Shown here: piece by piece, positions 22,973 to 33,484 of the stretch | Numbering within the stretch: position 1 is the first letter of the stretch | Layout of the letters: each line of letters starts with the position of its first letter | From: Chondrosia reniformis | Lineage: Eukaryota > Porifera > Demospongiae > Chondrillida > Chondrillidae | Assembly (NCBI GenBank): GCA_947172415.1 | Contig: OX359192.1 | Span: 8,429,401-8,493,400 of the forward strand | DNA: 64,000 nucleotides | Direction of reading: 5' to 3' | Made by a program: the position numbers and the translations under genes | The notes under the pieces: model-generated | The model's input: the letters and a program-made list of their open reading frames with translations, nothing else | What the model was told of the DNA's origin: nothing | Database searches by the model: none

Positions 22973-24370
22973 ATGATGAACTCGATCCTGAGGCATCCAT
23001 TTTTGTCACTGTTACGCAAGATCCGCAACATGGCTGCCTTTCAGCTGAGATCTAGAACGAGTGCATTTACTGCCACCTACTGGACCAGTCGGTTAAGAAT
23101 GTTATCGATGATGCAGCAAAGCGGTAAATCTTATTATTCAAATGGAACAGCTAAATATCCACAAAATGATTATTCGAACGATTGCAAGTCGAAGGAGCCT
23201 AACTTTATGTTCGGTGTTCTGTCAGGTATTGCCGCATCCTTTGGGATGTATGCTTTGTACAAGTTGGTGCTGAAGAGAGAGGGAAACAAAATGGTCCCTT
23301 TGGAGCCGCCTAATATGGTCATGGTCAATAGTTTGTCATCGCGTGGTTTACTGGAATATGGACCTTCCCATCCGAATACGATTAAGGCAGAAGCTGGGAA
23401 AACGGGTGGGGATAGCAAAATTGTACATCCATCGAAGCAGTTTAACTTTCTAGCTGAGGCAGTGGACAAGGCCTCCCCAGCAGTTGTACACATTCAAGCC
23501 CGGTCCACCCGATCCCTGTATGGTATGGCTGTATCCTCAGGGTCAGGGTTCATCATTGACCAGAATGGGTACATCATCACCAATGCTCACGTGGTCAGGG
23601 CAGCAAGCACTGTCGACGTGAAGCTGTCCTCTGGCGAGCAGTGCAGAGGGACAGTGCTGGACATCGATGAGGAGGCCGACCTTGCTCTGGTGAAGGTATC
23701 CACCGGTAATGTCCTCCCTTTCCTCCGGTTGGGTTCGTCTGCACACCTGCGGCCGGGGGAGTGGGTTATAGCCATGGGGAGTCCCTTGAGCCTCTCTAAC
23801 ACCATCACAGCCGGGATTGTTAGCTGTGTCCACCGTCTCAGCAAGGATCTTGGTCTCCATGGTAACACAAGCTATATTCAAACAGATGCATCCATTACAG
23901 TGGGCAACTCTGGTGGTCCACTTGTCAACCTCGATGGGGAAGTTGTAGGCGTAAACACATTAACAGCAACTCATGGTATTTCCTTTGCTATTCCCAGTGA
24001 CAGAGTTAGGACTTTCTTTGACACCTGCAGTAGGCAGGAAAGATCAGCTAAAGGTGGACGCTATCTCATTGGTGTCTCCATGTTGACAGTGACACCTAGT
24101 GTATTACAGTCTCTGAAGCAGCGGATTCCTTTGACAGATGAGTTGGAGGGGGGTGTGTTCCTGGCAATGGTAGACCGGAGGGGGAGTGGCTACGATGGAG
24201 GATTGAGAAGGGGAGATATTGTAGTGGCTGTCAATGGGAAGAAAGTGAGGTCGACTCAGAACATGCTTGATGCTATCCAAAAGTCAAAGGGAAAGGAAAT
24301 GAAGGTTCAGGTATGGAGAGGCACCAAGAAGTTGGAGTTCCGAGTGACACCAGAACTTTCACCTTTTTAA
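22973..24370 (+). CDS. HTRA2-like: HtrA-type serine protease, mitochondrial HTRA2-like
   Basis: A single open frame of 465 codons (human HTRA2: 458), unusual in this intron-rich neighbourhood. Residues 1-60 are basic and lack acids, like a mitochondrial presequence; a hydrophobic stretch (FGVLSGIAASFGMYALYKLV) follows at about 80-100 and would anchor it in the inner membrane. The trypsin-like domain keeps the triad: His206 in TNAHVV, Asp236 in EEADLALVKV, Ser313 in GNSGGPL. A PDZ domain fills about 370-465 (GGVFLAMVDRRGSG, GDIVVAVNGKKV). No obvious AVPS-like IAP-binding tetrapeptide follows the anchor. Start: the frame is open upstream but the first ATG is 22973; 23029 is an alternative. Tandem stops, and AATAAA overlaps the stop codon. 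Family role: stress-protein degradation in the intermembrane space. Confidence 0.92.
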   Translation: MMNSILRHPFLSLLRKIRNMAAFQLRSRTSAFTATYWTSRLRMLSMMQQSGKSYYSNGTAKYPQNDYSNDCKSKEPNFMFGVLSGIAASFGMYALYKLVLKREGNKMVPLEPPNMVMVNSLSSRGLLEYGPSHPNTIKAEAGKTGGDSKIVHPSKQFNFLAEAVDKASPAVVHIQARSTRSLYGMAVSSGSGFIIDQNGYIITNAHVVRAASTVDVKLSSGEQCRGTVLDIDEEADLALVKVSTGNVLPFLRLGSSAHLRPGEWVIAMGSPLSLSNTITAGIVSCVHRLSKDLGLHGNTSYIQTDASITVGNSGGPLVNLDGEVVGVNTLTATHGISFAIPSDRVRTFFDTCSRQERSAKGGRYLIGVSMLTVTPSVLQSLKQRIPLTDELEGGVFLAMVDRRGSGYDGGLRRGDIVVAVNGKKVRSTQNMLDAIQKSKGKEMKVQVWRGTKKLEFRVTPELSPF

Positions 24371-24546
24371 TAAACTATTTATATCAATGTACATCTGTAC
24401 ACACGTTTTTCTATTTTCTATACTCATTTTAATCACTCATTGTGTCTGTTTGAAACCATTTGATGAAGTGCATTCTGTTATGGTACAATACATTTAAATA
24501 AGGTGAGCCGAACAATATAAACTGAGTGAAAGGGCATATGACCTCA

Positions 24547-27500
24547 TTAACATTCTGCCCACGCCTCCTCTGCCAAGCTGTAGTACTTCGTGGCAAGTTT
24601 CCCCTTCAGAGCAGCCATTGCCTCCTCTGCAGCTTGAGTGTAATAGTCACCAGCAGAACTGGGGTCCTTTTCCAGACCAAGACCGCCTTTCAGATAGAGC
24701 TCAGCCAACTTGGCCAAAATGGCATAGTTAGCATGACTTAGGTAACTGGCATCTAAAGGAAAGACAAATTAACTTGCTAGCATTGATCTGTCAATGAGCT
24801 CAGATAAAAGAGAGCTGGAGGCATCTGCATACCTCCTTCAGCACATTCCTGTTCCACTGCCTTTGTGTACCACTTGACTGCCTCCTGGTAAGACTGGTGT
24901 CTGTATACCATTTGGACACACAATCATGACACACTCCAAATGTGCCACTAAATGTGTTCTTACCTCTGGGGGGCAGTGAAACCAGCATCCTCTTCAGGCC
25001 TCTCTCCCAACCCAATTCCCGTTTCCAAGGCCTCCGCAACCCGAACCATTGCCTCCCTATCACCTAGCTCAGCTGCTCTGTACAAGTAGTCAAACCCTCT
25101 ACACTGATTGGACGGAGTGTCAGAAACACTCAGCTCTGAGAATTCATCATGAGGGATCTGAAGGTACATCTTGGAAAGAAGTTCCAATGCTTTTAGATTA
25201 TCACACTCTGTAGCCTTTTCAAGATGAAACATTGCAGACTCATTGTCTGGAGTCTTCTGGTCCTCAGAAAATCGACCAATCAAATTGTAGTTGGCCATTT
25301 CAAAATGTACCTACATATAGTGAGAATGTTGCAATCAGCTGTTGAAGGTCATTACCTATTCTAGTCTGTAGCATCAGACGTACCATTCCTAGTATAGCAA
25401 GACCCTCTCTCTGCTTGTCTGCAATGTCTTGTAACTTTTTAATCTGTTGCTTGGCAACCTCTACAGCAGCAGCTGTGTCCTTGTGGTCCAATGAAAAGGA
25501 GCCTTCCTCCTACATATCATAGGAGAGAGGTACATTTAATGGATGGATGTACTCAGCAACATACTATATTTAACATGCAGGTTGGGACGTTTCGTCTTCA
25601 TCAGCAAACATTGTCACAAGTACATGGATAAGGCACACTTTGAATCACTGTTACACTCCTGCCTGTTCAAGCCTACCTGATCATCACCCACACTGTCGTA
25701 TTTCTGTCTCTGTTTCTTCTCATTCAAACTGGAGAGAGAGGTGCCACTTCCACTGAAAGGGGTCAGTGGGGTCATCGGACTCTCCGGTACACTGCCCCCA
25801 GGCTCTGCCAAAACATCCCAATTTGATTGAGAGATCCTTCTAAATGCTTCTCCCACCGTCTCAAGCTGTCCCTCGCTAGGAACATCCAAAGAGTTTGCAC
25901 TGCTGGTGGACACTACTGTTCCAGAGGGTTCTTCACTCTTCCACTTTTTAGACTTAAGATGCTCCAGCTCCTTCCGACTAAGGTCAAACTCTACCAGGCC
26001 AAGGAACTCACAGAGAGGGCTGCAGATGTGAGAGGAGAAGAACAGTGCCATCCCTTTAGCTCCTAGATTTGCCTCTCCATATTCTTGAGCACCAAAAGTG
26101 TGGATCTGAGGGTCCGTATAGAGGTCCCCTACTCCTACATATACACACAGTACAGACAGGTGAATGTATATTATTGTGACAGATACAAGCTGCATTGGGC
26201 TTACAACACAAATAAAGATATTATATTGACAAATGTGAGTACAAGGAACGGAAGGTGAACACATTGACTCAATGGATGGTTTTCATTTTCATACTTCAAA
26301 AAGAGATGTGTAAGCACATTTCTGTAGGGAAATAGCTCTTATACAGAGAGCTTGATACATACATAAACAGGCTCACGTATATGTTTTCACAGAAAAGCTG
26401 TTCAATAGTTTACGGTCTAATTATCCGCAGGTGTGCTATAATATTACATATGTGATACAATTTTGAGATAAAGATTTTTGCCGTTTGAACAGAATCCTCA
26501 AAAATAGTCCTCTTGAACTTTTCTGTTATACAGTACCTAATGACTAGACCTGTCAGTGTATAATGTACCAGGAGGACGCACCTTGAACATCGACCACAAT
26601 GAGCTGATGGGCAGATCTCTCAAATGTAAAGTGACTGAATGCTTGCGGTGTCAACCTCTTTATATCTGTTACATAACCCGAGTTTGAATTGTATTTGATG
26701 TAGTCTCCATCAATCAGGTGCTCCACGCAGTACAATGGTGAATCTTCTCGTTCATTCATTTCAATAATGTATGTCTGAATAATGTCGACCTACAAGGAAA
26801 GTTGAAAGTGAAATATGAGAACCACCTAACCAATTGAGCCCCTTCCTGATTCTACACATTAACTGAAAATGAGAATTTATTTTACACACCAGTTGTGTGG
26901 CTAATGTAGACTGAATATACAAATTGTTTAAATTTTGCAGAGTAACAGATCTTCACTATGCACTATGCATCCGATCCCTAGTACAAACACACTCATCTAC
27001 AGACACACCCATCCATAGACACACCCATCCACAGACACCCCATCCACAGACACCCCCATCCACAGACACACCCATCCACAGACACCCCATCCACAGACAC
27101 ACCCATCCACAGACACCCCCATCCACAGACACCCCCATCCACAGACACCCCATCCACAGACACCCCCATCCACAGACACACCCATCCACAGACACCCCCA
27201 TCCACAGACACACCCATCCACAGACACCCCATCCACAGACACCCCCATCCACAGACACACCCATCCACAGACACCCCCATCCACAGACACACCCATCCAC
27301 AGACACACCTTCTTTGGTGGGTCCTTCTTGTTATAGTCCTCTCCCCAAAGTTTTGCGTCCATCTGCAGCTTGACGTCCTCAAAGTATGTACTTCTCTTTT
27401 CCTCCTTCATGTACCTCTTTGCCACATAATTGGAGGCCTTCTTCCAGTCATCCTGGTAGACAAACTTGGACAGCTTCTTCCTAAGTGAACACATTAAGTA

Positions 27501-28249
27501 CTAATTGGATTATCGTTACTATACTATGTTATGTGCAGTACCCAAAAACTACACATAACACATCAGTATAATCTCCACTTACATTCGAAAGCATTCTCGC
27601 ATTGCTCCCCTGGCAAACGGCTGGACGAGCGGGGAAAGGTACGAAAAGGTATAGGAGAAGGAAATGTAAAACGCTTTAATTTTCAAATGAGCTCAAGAGG
27701 TTAGGAAATCATTAAATACTCTATTCCTTACTTCAGTCTGCATTTTAACTTCAATAGTGTCCTCTTTCCAGGTCCTCTTGCGAGGATTGTAGAGATGTCG
27801 TTTGGCCACCTCTGTCGGACAGGTCTCCTCCAGGTTGAACTCCTCCCACGGATCGTCCAGCTGTTTCGCCTTCTCTGCCAGTCGTTTCCATTTACCAACT
27901 ACTTTAGTCTTTGTCTCTGAATTAAGAAAACATTTATACAGCTGTTAAAACTGACGTAATCGAACTAGAGTGCTACTCTCCTCCAGTTGCAAACCATCTC
28001 CAAAATTGGAGACTAATTATTTTCCCTCTGCTATCCATGACTAAATTTGATCGATGAACCTACTATAGTGTGCGAATATAGCTAGGAGTTGTATCTGCTC
28101 TGTGAAATAGGGCTACCTACATCAATGCGCTTGTACTCACCAAACGACTTGGTTGGTTTCTTCTTATCCGCTGTCCCATCCATTGTACGCGTGTCACTGT
28201 CCTCAGTGATTAATTCCAGCTTCGGGAGGGACAATTTAGAGGTGGCCAT
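24547..28249 (-). CDS. EEF2K: Eukaryotic elongation factor 2 kinase
   Basis: Alpha-kinase that phosphorylates eEF2 and slows translation under calcium/calmodulin and energy stress. The first exon (MATSKLSLPKLELITEDSD) starts at 28249. Exon at about 27920-27735 has KWKRLAEKAKQLDDPWEEFN, the calmodulin-binding and lead-in segment; QPFARGAMRECFR and SNYVAKRYM follow, then KLWGEDYNKKDPPKK, the kinase core YIKYNSNSGYV, TPQAFSHFTFERS, LIVVDVQG, GDLYTDPQIHT and NLGAKGMALFF. A Ser-rich regulatory linker ends near KYDSVGDD. SEL1-like repeats make up the C-terminus (SAMFHLEKATEC, GFDYLYRAAELGDREAM, YTQAAEEAMAALKG), and the protein ends YYSLAEEAWAEC, matching the conserved eEF2-targeting tail. All parts of the human enzyme are present in order. 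A minisatellite sits in one kinase-domain intron. Confidence 0.95.
26985..27308. repeat. Minisatellite in eEF2K kinase-domain intron
   Basis: About 19 units of 16-18 bases, CCATCCACAGACACCC / CCATCCACAGACACAC, mixed in no fixed order. It abuts the exon encoding KLWGEDYNKKDPPKK, so it almost fills the intron. Its open frames on both strands are repeat artefacts. Confidence 0.9.
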
Positions 28250-28301
28250 ACTTGAACTCTACTGTATACAAATAAGACAATGAAATTATATAAAAGAGTG
28301 A

Positions 28302-28379
28302 CCGGTACAAAGGTCAAAGTGCGTAGCGAACCGTCGGGTGCATTAGCGATGGTGCTATATATTCTACGGGTGTATTATT
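28302..28379 (+). repeat. Direct repeat A, left copy
   Basis: AGAGTGACCGGTACAAAGGT onward, about 80 bases, recurs in the same orientation at 34156-34240 with a few substitutions. It begins only about 53 bases upstream of the eEF2K start codon, so it lies in that gene's promoter region. Confidence 0.8.
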
Positions 28380-28383
28380 TAAT

Positions 28384-28622
28384 AGAAATATTAAAAATTT
28401 TCTACAAAAATAGTGAAGATGTAGGGATGGCATAAAAAGTAGAGAAACAAGAAAGGGATGTTACACAGTGAAGCATTAGCTGTGCATGAATCATACAACG
28501 CCCTTGCTTGTAGGATTCATGTATAGCTAATGCTTCACTGTGTAACATCCCTTTCTTGTTTCTCTACTTTTTATGCCATCCCTACATCTTCACTATTTTT
28601 GTAGAAAATTTTTAATATTTCT
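28384..28622. mobile_element. Near-perfect 239-base foldback element (MITE-like)
   Basis: Two arms of about 110 bases, almost perfectly complementary (outer ends AGAAATATTAAAAATTTTC and its complement), enclose a loop of about 20 bases. It sits between direct repeat A and the remaining island, 135 bases upstream of eEF2K. High arm identity suggests a recent insertion. No transposase; presumably mobilised in trans. Confidence 0.75.
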
Positions 28623-29565
28623 AGTTTCTGTACTTTTTATGGAGCATGGGCTAGGAATTAGATTCGTATAATTAAAATCATTTTGGTTTCGCAATCTTCG
28701 ACTGATTATGACGTCATTAAAATGGCGACTTTATTGAGGCCTTGACTCTAGGGTCATGAAAACCGCCATGCTCAATAATAGCGTTATCGCTCTCGCTTCT
28801 ACAAAAGAATACAGCTCGGAAAATTTGCAGTAGTTTCGTGTAACAATTAGTCCAAAAGCTTATATAGTTTTTTAGTTATGGCTGACGAAGAATAAGAAGA
28901 AGAAGAAGAATATGAAGAAGACGAAAATGGGAATTTTTAAAGTTTATTATTTCGCCAGCGGGACATATTCGCTTGCTTTTAAGGTCTATTTAGAGTATGT
29001 ATATTGTATATTTAGCTATACATAGCCTTGTTTTGTCGATTTTCGGCCTATTTCGGGATTTCGCTCCTATACCAATGTATGGGGAAAACGAAAACAAGTA
29101 TTTCGAGTTTAAAAACTCGTGGGGCTGCCGCCCCCCGAATCAACTCGAACTACTTGGCCGTATCGTTGGCATTTAATATATATATTCGTAATACTAACGA
29201 TTGAGGACGCTTAAGTGTCCTGAACACTATAAATAGCGACAGAAAAGCTTCGTTAACTAAAGCTTCCTGAACGCCGCCATTTGCAAAACGATGTATTGAT
29301 GTATAAATTAAGTATTATAAAGTATTATAATAGTTGCGTATATATGAACCTGTATTAATTATATAGCGACGTATAAATAAAGTGTTATAATAGTTGCGTA
29401 TCAACCCGTATTATATATATAGATATATATATATATATATATATATCTTTCCGTAACATGAAGCCATACAACGTAATCGGCAAATGAAAACAATATAAGG
29501 GGCTGCCTGCGGCAGCCCCTAAAAACCGTGTCATCCCTACATAGGGAGTACTACCGTACTCCCTG
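28623..29565. other. Unassigned island segment
   Basis: No supported gene. It includes a short ATG frame followed by an acidic GAA/GAC tract (28879-28940), two small palindromes (GGGGCTGCCTGCGGCAGCCCC near 29499 and AGGGAGTA/TACTCCCT near 29543), a GC-rich spot near 29130 and a TA run at 29415-29445. Probably mobile-element debris. Confidence 0.4.
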
Positions 29566-29610
29566 ATTAAGGCATGCAAGGTACGTACGAATACAAGGAG
29601 TTACAAACAG
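29566..29610 (+). repeat. Direct repeat B, left copy
   Basis: ATTAAGGCATGCAAGGTACG continuing through GAATACAAGGAG and ACAAACAG, found again at 34239-34283, there directly joined to repeat A. Confidence 0.8.
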
Positions 29611-31705
29611 CCTCTTAACTGCCAGTTAAGGGGGTCCAAGTGTGCCAACTGTCCTACGCCCATCTTATAAGCTTGCCGGTGCTTAAGTCACTTTTTGCTC
29701 TAAGCACCGGCAAGCCCCAAACTGACAGTTAAAGGGGTCCAGGTGTCTGCCAACTGTCCTACGCCCATCTTATAAGCTTGCCGGTGCTTAAGTCACTTTT
29801 TGCTCTAAGCACCGGCAAGCCTAAAACTGACAGTTAAGGGGGTCCAGGTGTCTGCCAACTGTCCTACGCCCATCTTATGAGCTTGCCGGTGCTTAAGTCA
29901 CTTTTTGCTCTAAGCACCGGCAAGCCCCAAACTGCCAGTTAAGGGGGTCCAGGTGTGCCAACTGTCCTACGCCCATCTTATGAGCTTGCCGGTGCTTAAG
30001 TCACTTTTTGCTCTAAGCACCGGCAAGCCCCAAACTGACAGTTAAAAGGGGTCCAGGTGTCTGCCAACTGTCCTACGCCCATCTTATAAGCTTGCCGGTG
30101 CTTAAGTCACTTTTTGCTCTAAGCACCGGCAAGCCCCAAACTGACAGTTAAAAGGGGTCCACTTGTCTGCCAACTGTCCTATGCCCATTTTATGAGCTTG
30201 CCGGTGCTTAAGTCACTTTTTGCTCTAAGCACCGGCAAGCCTAAAACTGACAGTTAAGGGGGTCCAGGTGTCTGCCAACTGTCCTACGCCCATCTTATGA
30301 GCTTGCCGGTGCTTAAGTCACTTTTTGCTCTAAGCACCGGCAAGCCCCAAACTGCCAGTTAAGGGGGTCCAGGTGTGCCAACTGTCCTACGCCCATCTTA
30401 TGAGCTTGCCGGTGCTTAAGTCACTTTTTGCTCTAAGCACCGGCAAGCCCCAAACTGACAGTTAAAAGGGGTCCAGGTGTCTGCCAACTGTCCTACGCCC
30501 ATCTTATAAGCTTGCCGGTGCTTAAGTCACTTTTTGCTCTAAGCACCGGCAAGCCCCAAACTGACAGTTAAAAGGGGTCCACTTGTCTGCCAACTGTCCT
30601 ATGCCCATTTTATGAGCTTGCCGGTGCTTAAGTCACTTTTTGCTCTAAGCACCGGCAAGCCCCAAACTGCCAGTTAAGGGGGTCCAGGTGTGCCAACTGT
30701 CCTACGCCCATCTTATGAGCTTGCCGGTGCTTAAGTCACTTTTTGCTCTAAGCACCGGCAAGCCCCAAACTGACAGTTAAAAGGGGTCCAGGTGTCTGCC
30801 AACTGTCCTACGCCCATCTTATAAGCTTGCCGGTGCTTAAGTCACTTTTTGCTCTAAGCACCGGCAAGCCCCAAACTGACAGTTAAAAGGGGTCCACTTG
30901 TCTGCCAACTGTCCTATGCCCATTTTATGAGCTTGCCGGTGCTTAAGTCACTTTTTGCTCTAAGCACCGGCAAGCCTAAAACTGACAGTTAAGGGGGTCC
31001 AGGTGTCTGCCAACTGTCCTACGCCCATCTTATGAGCTTGCCGGTGCTTAAGTCACTTTTTGCTCTAAGCACCGGCAAGCCCCAAACTGCCAGTTAAGGG
31101 GGTCCAGGTGTGCCAACTGTCCTACGCCCATCTTATGAGCTTGCCGGTGCTTAAGTCACTTTTTGCTCTAAGCACCGGCAAGCCCCAAACTGACAGTTAA
31201 AAGGGGTCCAGGTGTCTGCCAACTGTCCTACGCCCATCTTATAAGCTTGCCGGTGCTTAAGTCACTTTTTGCTCTAAGCACCGGCAAGCCCCAAACTGAC
31301 AGTTAAAAGGGGTCCACTTGTCTGCCAACTGTCCTATGCCCATTTTATGAGCTTGCCGGTGCTTAAGTCACTTTTTGCTCTAAGCACCGGCAAGCCCCAA
31401 ACTGCCAGTTAAGGGGGTCCAGGTGTGCCAACTGTCCTACGCCCATCTTATGAGCTTGCCGGTGCTTAAGTCACTTTTTGCTCTAAGCACCGGCAAGCCC
31501 CAAACTGACAGTTAAAAGGGGTCCAGGTGTCTGCCAACTGTCCTACGCCCATCTTATAAGCTTGCCGGTGCTTAAGTCACTTTTTGCTCTAAGCACCGGC
31601 AAGCCCCAAACTGACAGTTAAAAGGGGTCCACTTGTCTGCCAACTGTCCTATGCCCATTTTATGAGCTTGCCGGTGCTTAAGTCACTTTTTGCTCTAAGC
31701 ACCGG
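29611..31705. repeat. Hairpin satellite array, about 20 monomers
   Basis: Monomers of 103-107 bases. Each junction holds a perfect 15-base inverted repeat (GCTTGCCGGTGCTTA ... TAAGCACCGGCAAGC) around a 15-base loop. Monomer variants (ACAGTTAAGGGGGTCC versus ACAGTTAAAAGGGG; AGGTGTCTGCC versus AGGTGTGCC; TACGCCC versus TATGCCC) recur with alternating steps of 420 and 315 bases, i.e. a higher-order unit of seven monomers and 735 bases (for example the same variant starts at 29881, 30616 and 31351). Confidence 0.9.
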
Positions 31706-32452
31706 TGTCACAGTAAATTCTATCCCCCCTAAATTTTATCCCCCCGGATAAAGTATCCTAGGATAAAATATCCCCCTGGGATACTTTATCCTAGGAAAAT
31801 TTATCCTACCCTAGGAAATTATATCCTACTCTAGGATAGTATATCCTAGGATATTTTATCTGGGGGATGAAATATACTAGGATAGTTTATCCTAATCATT
31901 TGTCATATATGAATGTTTATTATTAATAAATAAGTACAAAATACTTAATAAAATACATAATCTGTTTTTCGAAATAGAACAACGTTTCGTTCATCAAATT
32001 TCTCGGCCTGCTGTCTCAACGCTCTCTTATCGTTAGCTGTGAATCCGTCAGGATATTCGGGTCGATTTTCCTTGCTTCCGTGGATATAGTGAACGAGTGC
32101 TTGGCATCTCTCCTCTGATAGTATCGTCGATGTCATTGTAGATCGGTTATTAAACTGTTACGGACGAAAATGCAACGGTTTTTATAGACATTTTCGGCGC
32201 TTTTCTATTTTGTCACTTTCCTATTGGCTGAAAATCCTAAAATCGTATCCCTTTTTCAGCCCAAGGTTCCTTCTTATGTATCTAAAGGATTTCGTGATGA
32301 TACGCTTAAATCGTAGAGTATTAGATAAATTATCCTAGGGTAGGTTAAATTATCCTAGGGTAGGATAAAATTTCCTAGTTTCGTTTATCCGCCCGGATAG
32401 TTTATACTATCCGGGCGGATAAAATACACGGGGGATAAAATATCCTGTGACA
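31706..32452 (-). mobile_element. Ginger1-like DNA transposon, non-autonomous, nested in the satellite
   Basis: Starts TGTCACAG and ends CTGTGACA, with imperfect terminal inverted repeats of 50 or more bases rich in TATCCTAGGATA and TATCCCCC. Flanked on both sides by CCGG (31702-31705 and 32453-32456), a 4-base target duplication inside the satellite hairpin stem. TGT...ACA ends and CCGG targets are the known hallmarks of the Ginger1 group, whose transposase resembles Gypsy-type integrase. At 747 bases it can hold only the transposase N-terminus (see the frame at 31945). Confidence 0.8.
31945..32136 (-). CDS. Ginger1 transposase N-terminal fragment
   Basis: 63 residues from ATG to stop. EYPDGFTANDKRALRQQAEK followed by NVVLFRK resembles the YP-motif and the start of the H2C2 zinc-binding region that opens Ginger1 and Gypsy-type integrases (pattern: Lys/Arg-rich helix, then a Val-Leu-Phe/Tyr-x-Lys strand). 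A TATAAAAA lies about 45 bases upstream of the ATG, so it may still be transcribed. The DDE catalytic domain is absent; it might act as a DNA-binding repressor-like peptide or be inert. Confidence 0.6.
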   Translation of the reverse strand: MTSTILSEERCQALVHYIHGSKENRPEYPDGFTANDKRALRQQAEKFDERNVVLFRKTDYVFY

Positions 32453-33484
32453 CCGGCAAGCACTAACATAACAGTTAAGTGTATTCAGGTGTCTACCACT
32501 CGCCCCCAAAGCACCATCCTATGCTACCGTACATATACACGATTAATTTGTACCTTATATACTTTTATCAACAGTCATCTTGCTATTATTCGTATTCATT
32601 AATGATCATCATTATGGTAGACACTGAAGTTTAGCTGGTTTACCCACAAATTCGACACTTTTCTGTCCTAAACTGATTAAAACAAAACTGTCTACATCGT
32701 CGTTCAAGGTTTCGTTCCATTCAGAAGCCTAAATACAGAAGTAAAAGCTTTAATCATCGCTTGAAGAACAGCTAGACCCCGGGCTATTAATCGAACCTTC
32801 AAACACGCTTTCCAAAATCTATTGTTCTTCCTCTTTAAGTCAACTCTGGATTTGCTGCAGGCCATTAAAGAAAGAAAATACGAACGAAAAACCTCAAGTA
32901 ACTTGGCGTGAGTATGCTAACTCGGCGTTGTTTCTTATAATAAGCTGGTGCTTAAATTTATACTATTATATAGTTGCAGTCTGTGCGGTGCTTAACCACT
33001 TTTTGTATTCAATACCTGCAAAAAGTGGTTAAGCACCATTAGCATTAGTATAGGAAGTATAGCTGGTGCTTAAATTAATATAAGAAACTATAACGCTATT
33101 ATTGTATAAAACGTTAAGCACCAGCCATACTTAGGAACTGTATTTATAACTAGTATATTTCCACTTCCATCACCACCGCGCTGGTGGCAAAGTGATACCA
33201 GAGAGAGGCGTATAGAATAAAAGGAAGCTTCTGGAATTGGATCAATTACAACGGTAATCAGTTTTTTTCCTTTTTTTCTTTATCATTTCACAACGTAGTT
33301 GCATATAAATAGTCCATTTTAACATGACCATTCAGGCCTGCCAGCGTGGAGCCTCGGGTTAGGAAGTAAGTCCTAATTCGTTGGCTTGGCAGTGTCTAGG
33401 TTCCGTAGCTGCCCTGTATCGGTTGGTGCCATGGGGATGTGCTCACCAATTATCGATTTATCGATACAACGGAACCCGGGGAGG

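Larger units (their letters stand above)
29611..33484 (-). mobile_element. Unclassified repeat element with hairpin satellite, right copy
   Basis: In inverted orientation relative to the copy at 1-880; the 380 bases ending at 33484 are nearly identical to 1-380. Contents from its right end inward: the shared 380 bases, a segment rich in GGTGCTTAA motifs (32940-33130, including a hairpin with 19-base arms at 32985-33040), a unique AT-rich part, a nested Ginger1-like transposon (31706-32452) and about 20 satellite monomers. No coding region of its own is recognised. Homology to the left copy may extend past 33484, since that copy is cut by the window edge. Confidence 0.6.

Noticed and set aside
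23170-23881. Three minus-strand frames of 93-112 codons under the HTRA2-like gene
   Set aside because: Antisense shadows of a strongly conserved protease frame.
26924-27494. Thr-Asp-Thr-Pro-rich and Cys-Gly-Trp-rich frames
   Set aside because: Minisatellite translation; only the minus-strand stretch beyond the repeat (27310-27490) is a real eEF2K exon.
29611-31705. CRISPR-like array
   Set aside because: The units are directly adjacent satellite monomers with near-identical interiors, not short repeats with unique spacers, and the genome is eukaryotic.
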